Positions 53,272 to 61,825 of a stretch of DNA of 64,000 bases are shown in pieces; the first letter of the stretch is position 1, and the number at the start of each line of letters is the position of its first letter. The position numbers and the translations under genes are program-made. The DNA is from Rhizobium sp. LC145 (GTDB taxonomy: Bacteria; Pseudomonadota; Alphaproteobacteria; Rhizobiales; Rhizobiaceae): positions 248,001-312,000 of the forward strand of contig NZ_LBHV01000005.1 in the NCBI RefSeq assembly GCF_001005825.1, read 5' to 3'. The notes beneath the pieces were generated by a model. That model ran no database searches. It was not told where the DNA came from and was given only the letters and a program-made list of their open reading frames with translations.

Positions 53272-53544
53272 ATGAAATCCAAGCTGGTTATCACAGCTAT
53301 CGTATTCACAGTCGTTACGTCGAGCGCCTTTGCAAATGGATCATTGAGTCCGGCTGCGTCCCAGGTGGATAAGATTGTCCAGGGTCACGGCAATCCCGGG
53401 GAAATAGCAACGGCCAGCTCCGATCCGAACGTGACCTTCGAGGTGCTTGGCAATGGCAAGGTTCAGCGGACGAACAAGCAGTTCGGTACCGTGACGATCT
53501 TGGACCCTAAGCAGGAATGGCGCCGGAACAGAGACCGTCGCTGA
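53272..53544 (+). CDS. Small periplasmic protein
   Basis: The 90-residue protein has a signal peptide (KSKLVITAIVFTVVTSSAFA) and a mature part NGSLSPAASQVDKIVQGHGN continuing VTFEVLGNGKVQRTNKQFG. No domain is recognised. AGGAAAAGATC precedes the ATG. It faces away from the two-component system across the TTACA operator and is followed by another small exported protein, so both are candidates for copper-induced expression. Confidence 0.7.
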   Translation: MKSKLVITAIVFTVVTSSAFANGSLSPAASQVDKIVQGHGNPGEIATASSDPNVTFEVLGNGKVQRTNKQFGTVTILDPKQEWRRNRDRR

Positions 53545-53654
53545 ATTCGCCTCTCATCGAACCTGACCAACTCGACTCCCGATCAAAATCAAACCGCTTC
53601 GCGAGCCAGAAGGGGCGACTGCCCCTCCCCACTGGCAGCATCAAAGGAAAAGAC

Positions 53655-53909
53655 ATGAACAGAATTATCTCCACCATCGCGGCCACGGTCGTGGCTCTCG
53701 TTTCGCTCACTGGCGTCGTACTTGCCCAGGAAGGCGAATATTATGAAGGTACGGAACGGACGCCTTCAACAGAAGTGAATGGTTCGCGCGAGCTCAGCTA
53801 CGGGTATACCGGGTCAATCAACAATCCCGCCCTACACAACGGTTGGGACATGACGCCGAAGACAACCAGTCGAGGCGATTATTACGGCGGCGCGACACGG
53901 CCCAACTAA
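53655..53909 (+). CDS. Small secreted Tyr/Gly-rich protein
   Basis: The 84-residue protein has a signal peptide (ISTIAATVVALVSLTGVVLA) and a short mature part QEGEYYEGTERTPSTEVNGS, then LSYGYTGSINNPALHNGWDM and GDYYGGATRPN. It has no Cys and no known domain. AAAGGAAAAGAC precedes the ATG. It follows the previous gene by 110 bases in the same direction. Confidence 0.65.
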   Translation: MNRIISTIAATVVALVSLTGVVLAQEGEYYEGTERTPSTEVNGSRELSYGYTGSINNPALHNGWDMTPKTTSRGDYYGGATRPN

Positions 53910-54062
53910 CCGGATGCGCGGTTTTCAATCGACACCGCTGCGCCGTTCTTGCACAGCGGGCAGGCTGGCTTCCGTTGTTGCAGTGCCACACAAAGGGCGC
54001 GAATTCATGGTTTGAGCTGTCGTCGATTGACAAGCTTTCGGGCTCTGACGATTCTTGTAGGC

Positions 54063-54458
54063 ATGAGCGGGATGTTTCGAATCACATCTAAAGTGACGGC
54101 ACTGATCTTCAGACTGGTGATGGTTTTGTCACTGGCTGGATACAGCTTTTCCGCTGTGAATGCCGCCATGCATCGCGATGCCCCGGCTCAAATCTCGCAA
54201 CTCGATGAAGATCACGCTGGTCACCATGGAAATGATCATGACGCTGTGAGCGCCGTGGATCACCAGGGCGATCAGCATGATCACGCAGGCCCCGAAAAGT
54301 CGAAGACCTCCTGCTGTCAGGATTATTGTGGCGTCGCCGCCATCACCTGTTCCGGCTCATCCTTGAGCCATCCAAGCGTCGTCGCGATCCGCGAGTTCAT
54401 CGACGACAGGGACACGATCGGCCAAGCGCCGAGCCTTCATCGTCCACCGAACATCTGA
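54063..54458 (+). CDS. Small secreted His/Cys-rich protein
   Basis: The 131-residue protein has an export segment (ALIFRLVMVLSLAGYSFSAV), a strongly His/Asp-rich stretch (EDHAGHHGNDHDAVSAVDHQ, GDQHDHAGPE), then a Cys cluster (KTSCCQDYCGVAAITCSG). Starts at 54063 and 54072 are possible. It is the leading gene of the TolC-oxidase-cupredoxin operon and has the same layout as the small proteins at 36969, 43058, 49839 and 58492. Confidence 0.68.
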   Translation: MSGMFRITSKVTALIFRLVMVLSLAGYSFSAVNAAMHRDAPAQISQLDEDHAGHHGNDHDAVSAVDHQGDQHDHAGPEKSKTSCCQDYCGVAAITCSGSSLSHPSVVAIREFIDDRDTIGQAPSLHRPPNI

Positions 54459-54545
54459 GAACCATCACCCGCAGTGCGGGCCTTGCTGTGCCTATGCGCG
54501 AGAGAGCGCCTTGGCGCAATTGCGATCTTATTCTCGGATTTCACC

Positions 54546-54770
54546 ATGAAACGTTTGTTCCTGGTGGCTGCCTTGCCGCTCTTAGCGAGCGGATGCGCAT
54601 CCACATTGCCTGAAGTCGTTGCCTCAACCGACTCCCCTGACACGATGTCCGACGTCAGGCCCGTCCTTTATCAAAGCCCCATTGGGGGATACAGCCATCG
54701 CATGCCCGTCGATCCCAAACCGTGGCGTGGCCTGAACGACGCGCAAGCTCCGAAGAAGGGAGGCGCATGA
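54546..54770 (+). CDS. Small lipoprotein
   Basis: The 74-residue protein has a signal peptide ending in a lipobox (LPLLASGCAS), then STLPEVVASTDSPDTMSDVR and SPIGGYSHRMPVDPKPWRGL. It would be anchored in a membrane. Its stop overlaps the ATG of the TolC-type gene (ATGA), so it is probably a partner of that outer-membrane channel. No family is recognised. Confidence 0.78.
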   Translation: MKRLFLVAALPLLASGCASTLPEVVASTDSPDTMSDVRPVLYQSPIGGYSHRMPVDPKPWRGLNDAQAPKKGGA

Positions 54771-56230
54771 TGGCGTTCGCAAAGACGAAACTCATTTCCT
54801 CCTTGCTGCTGCCACTGATTGCCGCCGGATGCGTCACTACCGACTATTCCTCCAAGGAGTCGGGCTTCATGAACGCGTCGCTGAAGAGCAACGAGGCCAC
54901 AGGCAAGCAAACCGTCTGGATACAAAACCACAAACAGGCGGAAGAAATCCGCAGCCGCGTCAAAACGCTGATGGCGAAGAAGACGATTGATGTCGAGACA
55001 GCCGTCCAGGTGGCGCTCCTGAACAACAGGGGCCTGCAGGCCGCATACGCCGATCTCGGCGACAGCGCTGCCGATGCATGGCAAACGCAGCTCTCTGTCT
55101 TTCCAACTTTCTCGGTAGGCCTGACTGGCATCGGCACGCCGGGCCTCGAAGCCTACCGGGTGCTCGAAGGCGCGATTGCCACCAATATTCTTGCCCTTGC
55201 GACCTATGACAGAAACATCAAGTTGGCGGAGACGCGGTTCCGGCAAGCCCAGCTAAACGCCGCATTGGCAACTATCTCGCTGGCAGCAGAAACCCGACGG
55301 GCTTGGATCAATGCGGTGGCCGCCTGGGAAAACGTAGCCTATCTGAATCAGGCGAAAGCGGCGGCCGACGCTTCGTCGGAACTGGCCAAGAAAATCGGCG
55401 AGGCCGGGTCGATGACGAAGGCCGACCAGGCGCGCGAGCACGTCTTCTATGCTGAGCTGACCGGCGAGACAGCGAAGGCGCGCCTGGAAGCAAAGCTGGC
55501 GAAGGAAGAGTTGATCAGGCTGATGGGCCTCTCCGGCTCCGACATCGAGTTCCAGATCCCGAACCGGCTCCCCTCGCCTCCAAAATCGCTGATCAAGCGC
55601 GACGACATCGAGGCTGAAGCCATCCACAAACGCATGGACCTCCAGGTCGCGCGATTGGAGCTTCAGGCGACTGCTCAGTCGTACAAGCTCGAGGACGTGA
55701 CCCGCATCGTTACCGATATCGAACTGGTCGGCACTTGGGAAAAGGAACGCGAACGCGAGGATGGTAGAATCCTGTCGGATATCTCCAGGTCGGCCGGGTT
55801 GGAGTTCACCATCCCAATCTTCGACTCCGGCCAAGCGCGCCTGCGGAAGGGCGAGTTGGCTTATATGCGTGCGGCAAACCAGCTGGCGGAGATGGCGGTC
55901 AACGTCCGTTCCGAAGCTCGGTCCGCTTACGTGGCATATAAATCCAACTACGACATTGCACGGCACTACCGGAACAATGTCCTGCCGCTTCGCAAGGCCA
56001 TCGAGGACCAGTCGCTCCTCACCTACAACGGCATGATCACCAGCACCTTCGAGCTGATCGCGGATACCCGCGAGAAGATAGACTCCACGATCCTGGCCGT
56101 GAATGCCAAGCGTGATTTCTGGCTCGCGGAGGCAAACCTCGCTCCCGTCATTTACGGCGGCAGCACGGGTTCGGCCGCCGCGGAGACCGAACTCGCAACC
56201 GCTGAAGCCGCCGAAAGCGGCGGGCACTGA
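54767..56230 (+). CDS. TolC/CusC-family outer-membrane lipoprotein
   Basis: The 487-residue protein starts with a lipobox (LPLIAAGCVT) and is an outer-membrane-factor repeat protein with long helical segments: TVDVETAVQVALLNNRGLQA-like helix, KQTVWIQNHKQAEEIRSRVK, ANQLAEMAVNVRSEARSAYV. This is the CusC/NodT lipoprotein arrangement. It could be the missing outer-membrane channel for CusBA, about 18 kb away, or serve an unidentified pump. It ends 14 bases before the oxidase gene. Confidence 0.88.
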   Translation: MMAFAKTKLISSLLLPLIAAGCVTTDYSSKESGFMNASLKSNEATGKQTVWIQNHKQAEEIRSRVKTLMAKKTIDVETAVQVALLNNRGLQAAYADLGDSAADAWQTQLSVFPTFSVGLTGIGTPGLEAYRVLEGAIATNILALATYDRNIKLAETRFRQAQLNAALATISLAAETRRAWINAVAAWENVAYLNQAKAAADASSELAKKIGEAGSMTKADQAREHVFYAELTGETAKARLEAKLAKEELIRLMGLSGSDIEFQIPNRLPSPPKSLIKRDDIEAEAIHKRMDLQVARLELQATAQSYKLEDVTRIVTDIELVGTWEKEREREDGRILSDISRSAGLEFTIPIFDSGQARLRKGELAYMRAANQLAEMAVNVRSEARSAYVAYKSNYDIARHYRNNVLPLRKAIEDQSLLTYNGMITSTFELIADTREKIDSTILAVNAKRDFWLAEANLAPVIYGGSTGSAAAETELATAEAAESGGH

Positions 56231-56244
56231 AAAAGGAAACGAGA

Positions 56245-57603
56245 ATGTTCAGTAGAAGACAACTGCTTGGCGCTGGCGCCGCCGGTGCCGCCCTCGTCTC
56301 CTCGCAGGCCTGGGGGCAGACATCGAACATGGGCCTTCCGGAGGCGGCGGTCATGGATTCGGCGGCCACACAGACGCCCGTGCGTCCGACGACTGGTCCC
56401 GACTACAATCCGGTCGTCACACTTAATGGCTGGACCCTGCCATTCCGGATGAACAACGGCGTCAAGGAGTTCCATCTCGTTGCGGAGCCGGTCGAGCGGG
56501 AGATGGCCGAAGGCATGACTGCATACCTCTGGGGCTACAATGGCCAGTCGCCAGGGCCGACGATCGAGGCGGTGGAAGGCGACCGCGTCCGCATCTTCGT
56601 CACCAACAAGCTGCCGGAGCACACGACCGTCCACTGGCACGGCATGATCCTGCCGTCGGGCATGGACGGGGTCGGCGGACTTTCCCAGCCGCACATCCCG
56701 GTCGGCAAGACCTTCGTCTACGAGTTCGATCTCGTGAAGTCCGGCACCTTCATGTACCATCCGCACTCCGACGAGATGGTGCAGATGGCGATGGGCATGA
56801 TGGGCTTCTTCGTCGTCCATCCCAAAGACCCGACATTCATGCCGGTCGACCGTGACTTTGTCTTCCTCCTCAGTGGGTATGACATCGATCCCGGCACATA
56901 CGTCCCGCGGGTCATGGAGATGACCGACTTCAATCTTTGGACCTGGAACAGCCGCGTTTTCCCGGGCATCGACCCGCTCGTCGTGTCGAAGAACGACAAG
57001 GTCCGGGTCCGGGTCGGCAACCTGACGATGACGAACCATCCAATCCACATGCACGGCTACGACTTCGAGGTTACCTGCACCGACGGTGGCTGGGTACGCC
57101 CCGAGGCGCGCTGGCCCGAGGTCAGCATCGACATCCCGGTCGGCGCCATGCGCGCTTACGAGTTCGATGCCAAGTATGTCGGCGACTGGGCGATCCACTG
57201 CCATAAGTCGCACCATACGATGAACGCCATGGGGCACGACATCCCGACGTTCATCGGCGTCGACAAGAAGGAAGTCGCGAAAAAAATCCGCCAGATCCGC
57301 CCCGAATACATGCCGATGGGCACCGCGGGCATGGCGGATATGGGCGAAATGTCGATGGAAATACCGGAGAACACCGTTCCCATGATGACCGGTTGGGGTC
57401 CCCACGGCCCCATCGAAATGGGCGGCATGTTCTCGGTGGTGAAGGTCCGCGAGGGCATCTCGGCGGGCGATTACAGCGATCCAGGCTGGTACGAAAGCCC
57501 GCCCGGCACCCAGGCCTGGGAGTGGACGGGAAGCCTCCCCGAAGCTTCAAAAGCCAAAGATGCGAAAACGCAGGTCTCCCCAAAACACTCCAACCACGGC
57601 TGA
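56245..57603 (+). CDS. Multicopper oxidase, CopA-like
   Basis: The 452-residue protein has a Tat-like signal (FSRRQLLGAGAAGAALVSSQ) and the copper ligands HWHGM, YHPHSDE, HPIHMHGYDF and HCHKSHHTMNAMG, all complete. It has a C-terminal Met-rich region (MADMGEMSMEIPENTVPMM). It probably oxidises periplasmic Cu(I). It lies between the TolC-type lipoprotein and the cupredoxin in an operon of copper proteins. Confidence 0.95.
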   Translation: MFSRRQLLGAGAAGAALVSSQAWGQTSNMGLPEAAVMDSAATQTPVRPTTGPDYNPVVTLNGWTLPFRMNNGVKEFHLVAEPVEREMAEGMTAYLWGYNGQSPGPTIEAVEGDRVRIFVTNKLPEHTTVHWHGMILPSGMDGVGGLSQPHIPVGKTFVYEFDLVKSGTFMYHPHSDEMVQMAMGMMGFFVVHPKDPTFMPVDRDFVFLLSGYDIDPGTYVPRVMEMTDFNLWTWNSRVFPGIDPLVVSKNDKVRVRVGNLTMTNHPIHMHGYDFEVTCTDGGWVRPEARWPEVSIDIPVGAMRAYEFDAKYVGDWAIHCHKSHHTMNAMGHDIPTFIGVDKKEVAKKIRQIRPEYMPMGTAGMADMGEMSMEIPENTVPMMTGWGPHGPIEMGGMFSVVKVREGISAGDYSDPGWYESPPGTQAWEWTGSLPEASKAKDAKTQVSPKHSNHG

Positions 57604-57629
57604 CTTGAGCCTCCTGAAAGGAAACTAAG

Positions 57630-58109
57630 ATGAAGATTGCTACTCTCGCACTTCTGCTTGCCGCAGCAGCGACACCAGTTCTGGCATCCGGTAGCCACAG
57701 CGGCGGCCATGACGAAAAGATGGCTGTCGGCGAACCCGGCGACAAAGCAAAGGTCACCCAAACCGTCCGCGTCAGCATGAAGGAGACGCCGGACGGCAAG
57801 ATGCTGTACACGCCGAACAACTTCAAAGTCCGAAAGGGGCAGACCATCCGTTTCACGATCAAGAACGATGGAGAACTCGATCACGAGTTCGTTCTTGATG
57901 AGCAGAAGGCGAACCTTGAGCATAAGGCAGTCATGGCAAAGTTTCCGGAAATGGAGCACGACAACCCGAACTCGCTAACGCTCGCGCCAGGCAAGTCGGG
58001 CGAAATCATCTGGAAGTTCTCAAACGACGGAACCTTCGAATTCGCGTGCCTAAAGCCCGGACACTACGAGTCTGGAATGCGCGGCGACGTCACGGTCTCG
58101 AACAAGTAA
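57630..58109 (+). CDS. Periplasmic cupredoxin
   Basis: The 159-residue protein has a signal peptide (IATLALLLAAAATPVLASGS), a cupredoxin fold with the type-1-like ligands His in DHEFVLDE, and Cys, His and Met in FACLKPGHYESGM. An acidic Met/His insert (KAVMAKFPEMEHDNPNS) precedes the last strands. It may pass copper or electrons to the upstream oxidase. The ATG has AAAGGAAACTAAG upstream. Confidence 0.92.
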   Translation: MKIATLALLLAAAATPVLASGSHSGGHDEKMAVGEPGDKAKVTQTVRVSMKETPDGKMLYTPNNFKVRKGQTIRFTIKNDGELDHEFVLDEQKANLEHKAVMAKFPEMEHDNPNSLTLAPGKSGEIIWKFSNDGTFEFACLKPGHYESGMRGDVTVSNK

Positions 58110-58127
58110 TCAGAAGGAGACAAGAGC

Positions 58128-58412
58128 ATGAAGAACATTATCAAACTCGCGGCCGTCGCCGTTATGTCCATCGTTTCAGTGACAGGCGCTTTCGCGCAGG
58201 AATTCACCAACGGGACCGTAAAGAAGGTAGATGCCAAGGCCAAGAAGGTCACGCTCATCCATGAAGAGCTGAAAGGCCTCGAAATGCCTGCGATGACCAT
58301 GGTGTTCCAGGTCAACGACGACGCCCTTCTGGCAAAGCTGAAGGAAGGCGCCAAGGTGCAGTTCGTCGCCGAGCGCGTCAACGGCAAATTGACCGTCACG
58401 CAGGTGAAGTAA
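58128..58412 (+). CDS. CusF-like copper-binding protein
   Basis: The 94-residue periplasmic protein has a signal peptide (IKLAAVAVMSIVSVTGAFAQ) and the OB-fold CusF core KKVTLIHEELKGLEMPAMTM. The metal His and two Met ligands are kept. The Trp that stacks on the metal in E. coli CusF (NWPEMTM) is Met here (EMPAMTM), a common variant. It would bind Cu(I)/Ag(I) and deliver it to the efflux pump. It is the last gene before a strong terminator. Confidence 0.92.
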   Translation: MKNIIKLAAVAVMSIVSVTGAFAQEFTNGTVKKVDAKAKKVTLIHEELKGLEMPAMTMVFQVNDDALLAKLKEGAKVQFVAERVNGKLTVTQVK

Positions 58413-58418
58413 TCATAA

Positions 58419-58444
58419 GGCCGCGCTTCCCCGGAAGCGCGGCC
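58419..58444 (+). terminator. Strong hairpin after cusF
   Basis: GGCCGCGCTTCC and GGAAGCGCGGCC form a perfect 12-bp stem with a 2-base loop seven bases after the CusF stop, followed by a T-containing stretch. It most likely ends the TolC-oxidase-cupredoxin-CusF operon. Confidence 0.8.
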
Positions 58445-58491
58445 GACCGGCCTCCTTGATTTTGACCATATTTAGCGCCATCATTTCCGCT

Positions 58492-58851
58492 ATGAACAAC
58501 CGGTCGATACGACAGATATTTGCGCTGATGCTGGCAGTCTTCGTGACGCTGGGTCTCAGCGCGTCTGTCGCCGGTGCAACTAACATGGCAGCGAGAATGG
58601 CAAGCTCATCTCATATGAGCGCCAATGTTTACAGCGATTGCCACGATTGTGATGGTGGCCATTCCGACAAGGGCAAGCCGATGGTGTGCACCGTCGGTTG
58701 CGTCTCACCCGTATCTGTCGTGTTCCCGCATATCGGACAGGCAACGATACCCTGGACCAGCATGAAGCTTCTCCCCCCAAGAATCGCTTTGCTGTTCGGG
58801 AGCACAGCCCCTCCTGATCCTTATCCACCTCGATCCATCGATCTCGGCTGA
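58492..58851 (+). CDS. Small secreted His/Cys-rich protein
   Basis: The 119-residue protein has an export segment (FALMLAVFVTLGLSASVAGA), then DCHDCDGGHSDKGKPMVCTV with four Cys in a short span (CHDC, VCTVGC). It ends PPDPYPPRSIDLG, a Pro-rich tail like that of the protein at 36969. It precedes the third oxidase by 144 bases of non-coding sequence. Its function is unknown; its position again suggests a metal-induced leading gene. Confidence 0.68.
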   Translation: MNNRSIRQIFALMLAVFVTLGLSASVAGATNMAARMASSSHMSANVYSDCHDCDGGHSDKGKPMVCTVGCVSPVSVVFPHIGQATIPWTSMKLLPPRIALLFGSTAPPDPYPPRSIDLG

Positions 58852-58995
58852 CGCTGTAGCAACCGTTTTGACGGTTGGTGCGAGCGTCTGAACGCGTTCG
58901 CGCACTTCAGCGCGCAGTGGCCCTTTAAAGTGTCCTTAGGCAATCAAACGGCCGACGCGTCTCGTTAGCTATCGAAGATCGCGGAAGGATCGAAA

Positions 58996-60438
58996 GTGTT
59001 TGTCAATTCCAATTTACATATCTCGCGCAGGAGCTTTCTCCTCGCGGGCGGCGGACTTGCCGCTGCAGGCCTCTTACGCTCCTGGCCGGTACGCTCGGCC
59101 GACATCCAGGAGCTTCGGATTGCCGCGGTTCCGGCGCGGGCGCCGTTAACCGGCGAAACCCATCCGGACACCGAAGTCTGGGCTTATGACGCAAAGGTGC
59201 CTGGTCCGGTCTTGCGCTTGCGCCAGGGCGACCCGGTACGCATCGTCGTCGAAAACCAGCTCACGCAGGAAACAACCGTGCACTGGCACGGCATCAGGCT
59301 GCCGATAGCCATGGATGGCGTGCCGGGTCTGAGCCAGGTTCCGATCAAACCTGCTGAACGTTTCGCCTATGAGTTCACGCCGCCCGACGCCGGCACGTTC
59401 TGGTATCACCCGCATGCCAACAGCCTGGAACAGCTCGGCCGGGGACTTGCCGGTGTTCTGATCGTTGACGAGCGGGATCCTGTTCCTGTCGACCGCGATA
59501 TTTTGTGGATGCTCTCCGATTGGCGGTTGACCACGGACGGTCAGATTGCGGCCGGCTTTGGGAACCACATGGAAGCGGCGATGTCCGGTCGGGTCGGCAA
59601 TATGGTGACGTTGAACGGAACTGTGCCGACCGGTGAGCGGGTCAGAGCCGGTGAGCGGGTACGGCTGCGCCTCGTCAACGGATCGCTCGCCCGGTTAATG
59701 GCGCTACGTTTCGAAGGACACCGCCCAGTTGTCGTAGCGGTCGACGGCCAGCCCTGCGATCCGCATGAACCGGACGACGGGCGTGTCCTCCTCGGTCCGG
59801 CCATGCGCGTCGATGTGATGCTCGTCATGCAGGGCGAACCCGGACGCAGTTACGCGGTAACCGACGATTTTTATGACGGTCTCGGCTACACCCTGACAAG
59901 GCTTAACTATGCCGAAGGAGCGCCGGTCCGAGCCACCCCCCTTGATATTGCGTTTCGTCTGCCGCCAAACCCTCTTCCCGAGCCGGATCTTGCAACCGCC
60001 GAACGCCACGAGATCACGCTGCAAGGCGGCATGATGGGCGGCGGCAAACTGAGCGGCGTGGGTGGCATATCCGGCATGGCAACGCCCGGCATGGATGGCC
60101 AGGCCGCGTGGGCCATCGACGGCATGTCGATGACCGGCGACGGTCAGGCAGGCATGCCGCCTCTGTTCACGATCCAGCGTGGCCGCAGCGTCGTCCTCAC
60201 CATCCGCAATGAAACGGCATGGTGGCATCCGATGCATTTTCACGGTCACAGCCTCAAAATCCTGACACGCAACGGATCACCAGTCCCGCACCGTCAATGG
60301 AACGACACGATCCTGTTCGCGCCGAAAGACATCGTGGAATGCGCTTTTGTCGCCGACAATCCCGGTGACTGGATGCTGCATTGCCACGTGATGGACCACC
60401 AGATGGCCGGTCTGATGACCGTCCTTCGCATTGCTTGA
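58996..60438 (+). CDS. Multicopper oxidase, third copy
   Basis: The 480-residue protein has a Tat-like signal (SRRSFLLAGGGLAAAGLLRS) and complete ligands HWHGI, WYHPHANS, HPMHFHGHS and HCHVMDHQMAGLM. A Gly/Met-rich loop (GGMMGGGKLSGVGGISGM and GMDGQAAWAIDGMSMTG) may bind Cu(I). The start is a GTG with GGAAGGATCG upstream. It is distinct in sequence from the oxidases at 43485 and 56245 and leads the DUF411 operon. Confidence 0.94.
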   Translation: MFVNSNLHISRRSFLLAGGGLAAAGLLRSWPVRSADIQELRIAAVPARAPLTGETHPDTEVWAYDAKVPGPVLRLRQGDPVRIVVENQLTQETTVHWHGIRLPIAMDGVPGLSQVPIKPAERFAYEFTPPDAGTFWYHPHANSLEQLGRGLAGVLIVDERDPVPVDRDILWMLSDWRLTTDGQIAAGFGNHMEAAMSGRVGNMVTLNGTVPTGERVRAGERVRLRLVNGSLARLMALRFEGHRPVVVAVDGQPCDPHEPDDGRVLLGPAMRVDVMLVMQGEPGRSYAVTDDFYDGLGYTLTRLNYAEGAPVRATPLDIAFRLPPNPLPEPDLATAERHEITLQGGMMGGGKLSGVGGISGMATPGMDGQAAWAIDGMSMTGDGQAGMPPLFTIQRGRSVVLTIRNETAWWHPMHFHGHSLKILTRNGSPVPHRQWNDTILFAPKDIVECAFVADNPGDWMLHCHVMDHQMAGLMTVLRIA

Positions 60439-60467
60439 TCCCAAACCCTTCACCAATGGAGACTGAC

Positions 60468-60908
60468 ATGAAACTCACCCTTCGCATCGCAACTCTCGCC
60501 ACTTTGATTGCATTGCCCCTGCCGGCTCTTGCCGCGCCGATCCAGGCAGTGATGTATAAAAACCCGACTTGCAGTTGCTGTGAAACCTACGCGGCCTATC
60601 TTGAACAGAACGGATTCAAGATCGAGCTCAAGCCGACGAACGACCTGACGCAAGTCAGCACGGCAGCCGGCGTTCCTGAACAACTGCAGGGCTGCCACAC
60701 AATCATGGTCGACGGTTATGTCGTCGACGGTTTCGTGCCGGTTGATGTCGTGAAGAAAATGCTGACCGAACGCCCTGCCATCACGGGCATTGCGCTACCC
60801 GGCATGCCGATGGGCTCGCCCGGCATGGGTGGTGTGAAGACGGAACCGTTCACCATCTATGCATTCACCACGGATGGCAAAGCCCCGACGGTTTACGCCG
60901 TCGAATAA
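60468..60908 (+). CDS. DUF411 periplasmic metal-binding protein
   Basis: The 146-residue protein has a signal peptide (LRIATLATLIALPLPALAAP) and the DUF411 core with MYKNPTCSCCETYAAYL and VPEQLQGCHTIMVDGYVVDG, then the conserved GMPMGSPGMGG. It is a paralogue of 31454-31909. The ATG at 60468 is preceded by GGAGACTGAC, better than an ATG 12 bases earlier. It follows the oxidase by 29 bases. Confidence 0.93.
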   Translation: MKLTLRIATLATLIALPLPALAAPIQAVMYKNPTCSCCETYAAYLEQNGFKIELKPTNDLTQVSTAAGVPEQLQGCHTIMVDGYVVDGFVPVDVVKKMLTERPAITGIALPGMPMGSPGMGGVKTEPFTIYAFTTDGKAPTVYAVE

Positions 60909-60935
60909 CTTGTGACTTCTGACAGGAGAACCTCG

Positions 60936-61331
60936 ATGACCCTACCAATCAAGACTGCACAAATCCCCGGAGCACCTGTCGGGCCTAGTGGCCTGCGTTC
61001 ATTGCTCGGCAATCGCCGGTTTCTGATTGTCCTCGGTGCACTTGTCCTTATCCTCGGACTGGCCTTCAAGTGGAATTGGCTAGTCGCGGCAGGCATCGCG
61101 CCGCTCCTTCTGGCCGCTTTGCCATGTCTGGCCATGTGCGCGCTTGGTCTTTGCATGCACAAAATGTCGGGCGGATCGGCCAATGCGGACGCGTCCTCAG
61201 CGTCATCGAGCACCGCTTCTGCCCCACTTCAACTCGCGACCGATTTAGCTGGCTTGCCCGAGCCTCAGGTCGCGTCCGAAGCAGCTATCGGGCCAAACCG
61301 CACCGCTGGAAAAAGCTGCTGCAAACACTGA
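60936..61331 (+). CDS. Small membrane protein with C-terminal CC
   Basis: The 131-residue protein has two hydrophobic segments (RRFLIVLGALVLILGLAFKW, LVAAGIAPLLLAALPCLAMC) and a hydrophilic tail ending AGKSCCKH. Cys residues in PCLAMCALGLCMHKM could bind metal. No family name is certain. The ATG at 60936 has CAGGAGAACC upstream. It follows DUF411 closely and is probably in its operon. Confidence 0.75.
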   Translation: MTLPIKTAQIPGAPVGPSGLRSLLGNRRFLIVLGALVLILGLAFKWNWLVAAGIAPLLLAALPCLAMCALGLCMHKMSGGSANADASSASSSTASAPLQLATDLAGLPEPQVASEAAIGPNRTAGKSCCKH

Positions 61332-61344
61332 AAGGAGAATTCCT

Positions 61345-61623
61345 ATGCGTAAGTCCTTACAAATCTTGATCTCGGCCTCGGCTATTGCTGGCGTCCTCGG
61401 TTTTACCGTACCTCTCTTTGCCCAAGAAAACTCATCGTCGTCCAACCAGCCAAAAGGCAACGAGATGATGGGCAGCGGCGACATGATGGGGATGATGAAC
61501 ATGATGACGCAAATGAGCCAGATGATGGAGAACTGCAACAAGATGATGCAGACCTCCATGGACAAGGATCATGGCACTGGCGCCCCCAAGGACGGATCGA
61601 CAACGCCCGAGAAAAAAGGCTGA
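61345..61623 (+). CDS. Small Met-rich periplasmic protein
   Basis: The 92-residue protein has a signal peptide (QILISASAIAGVLGFTVPLF) and a mature part with a dense Met run (EMMGSGDMMGMMNMMTQMSQ, MMENCNKMMQTSMD). Such Met-rich peptides bind Cu(I). The ATG has AAAGGAGAATTCCT upstream. It is the last gene of the third-oxidase operon before the hairpin at 61630. Confidence 0.85.
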   Translation: MRKSLQILISASAIAGVLGFTVPLFAQENSSSSNQPKGNEMMGSGDMMGMMNMMTQMSQMMENCNKMMQTSMDKDHGTGAPKDGSTTPEKKG

Positions 61624-61629
61624 TGGAAA

Positions 61630-61663
61630 GCCTATCCGCGACGCACCGCGTCCGCGGATAGGC
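61630..61663. terminator. Hairpin between operons
   Basis: GCCTATCCGCG and CGCGGATAGGC are perfect 11-bp complements with a 12-base loop, directly after the Met-rich gene and before the leftward SCO gene's end at 61826. No T-run, so rho-independent termination is uncertain. The next 160 bases hold no gene. Confidence 0.5.
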
Positions 61664-61825
61664 TCCCGCTCCATCAACAAGTATCACTTGCCGTTGATTT
61701 GCCAGCTCTTTCGCAATATCCCGATTACCCTGAGTTGGGTATCGAGGAGCCGGTTCCGTGACTCTCGGCGACAGGTGAACTCCTCATTGGCGCTGTCGAG
61801 GGGCGCCAGGCGCCTGCGGGCTCGG

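Noticed and set aside
56152..57405. 417-codon His/Asp-rich frame antisense to the second oxidase
   Set aside because: The composition is a reverse image of the oxidase; no start signal or domain.
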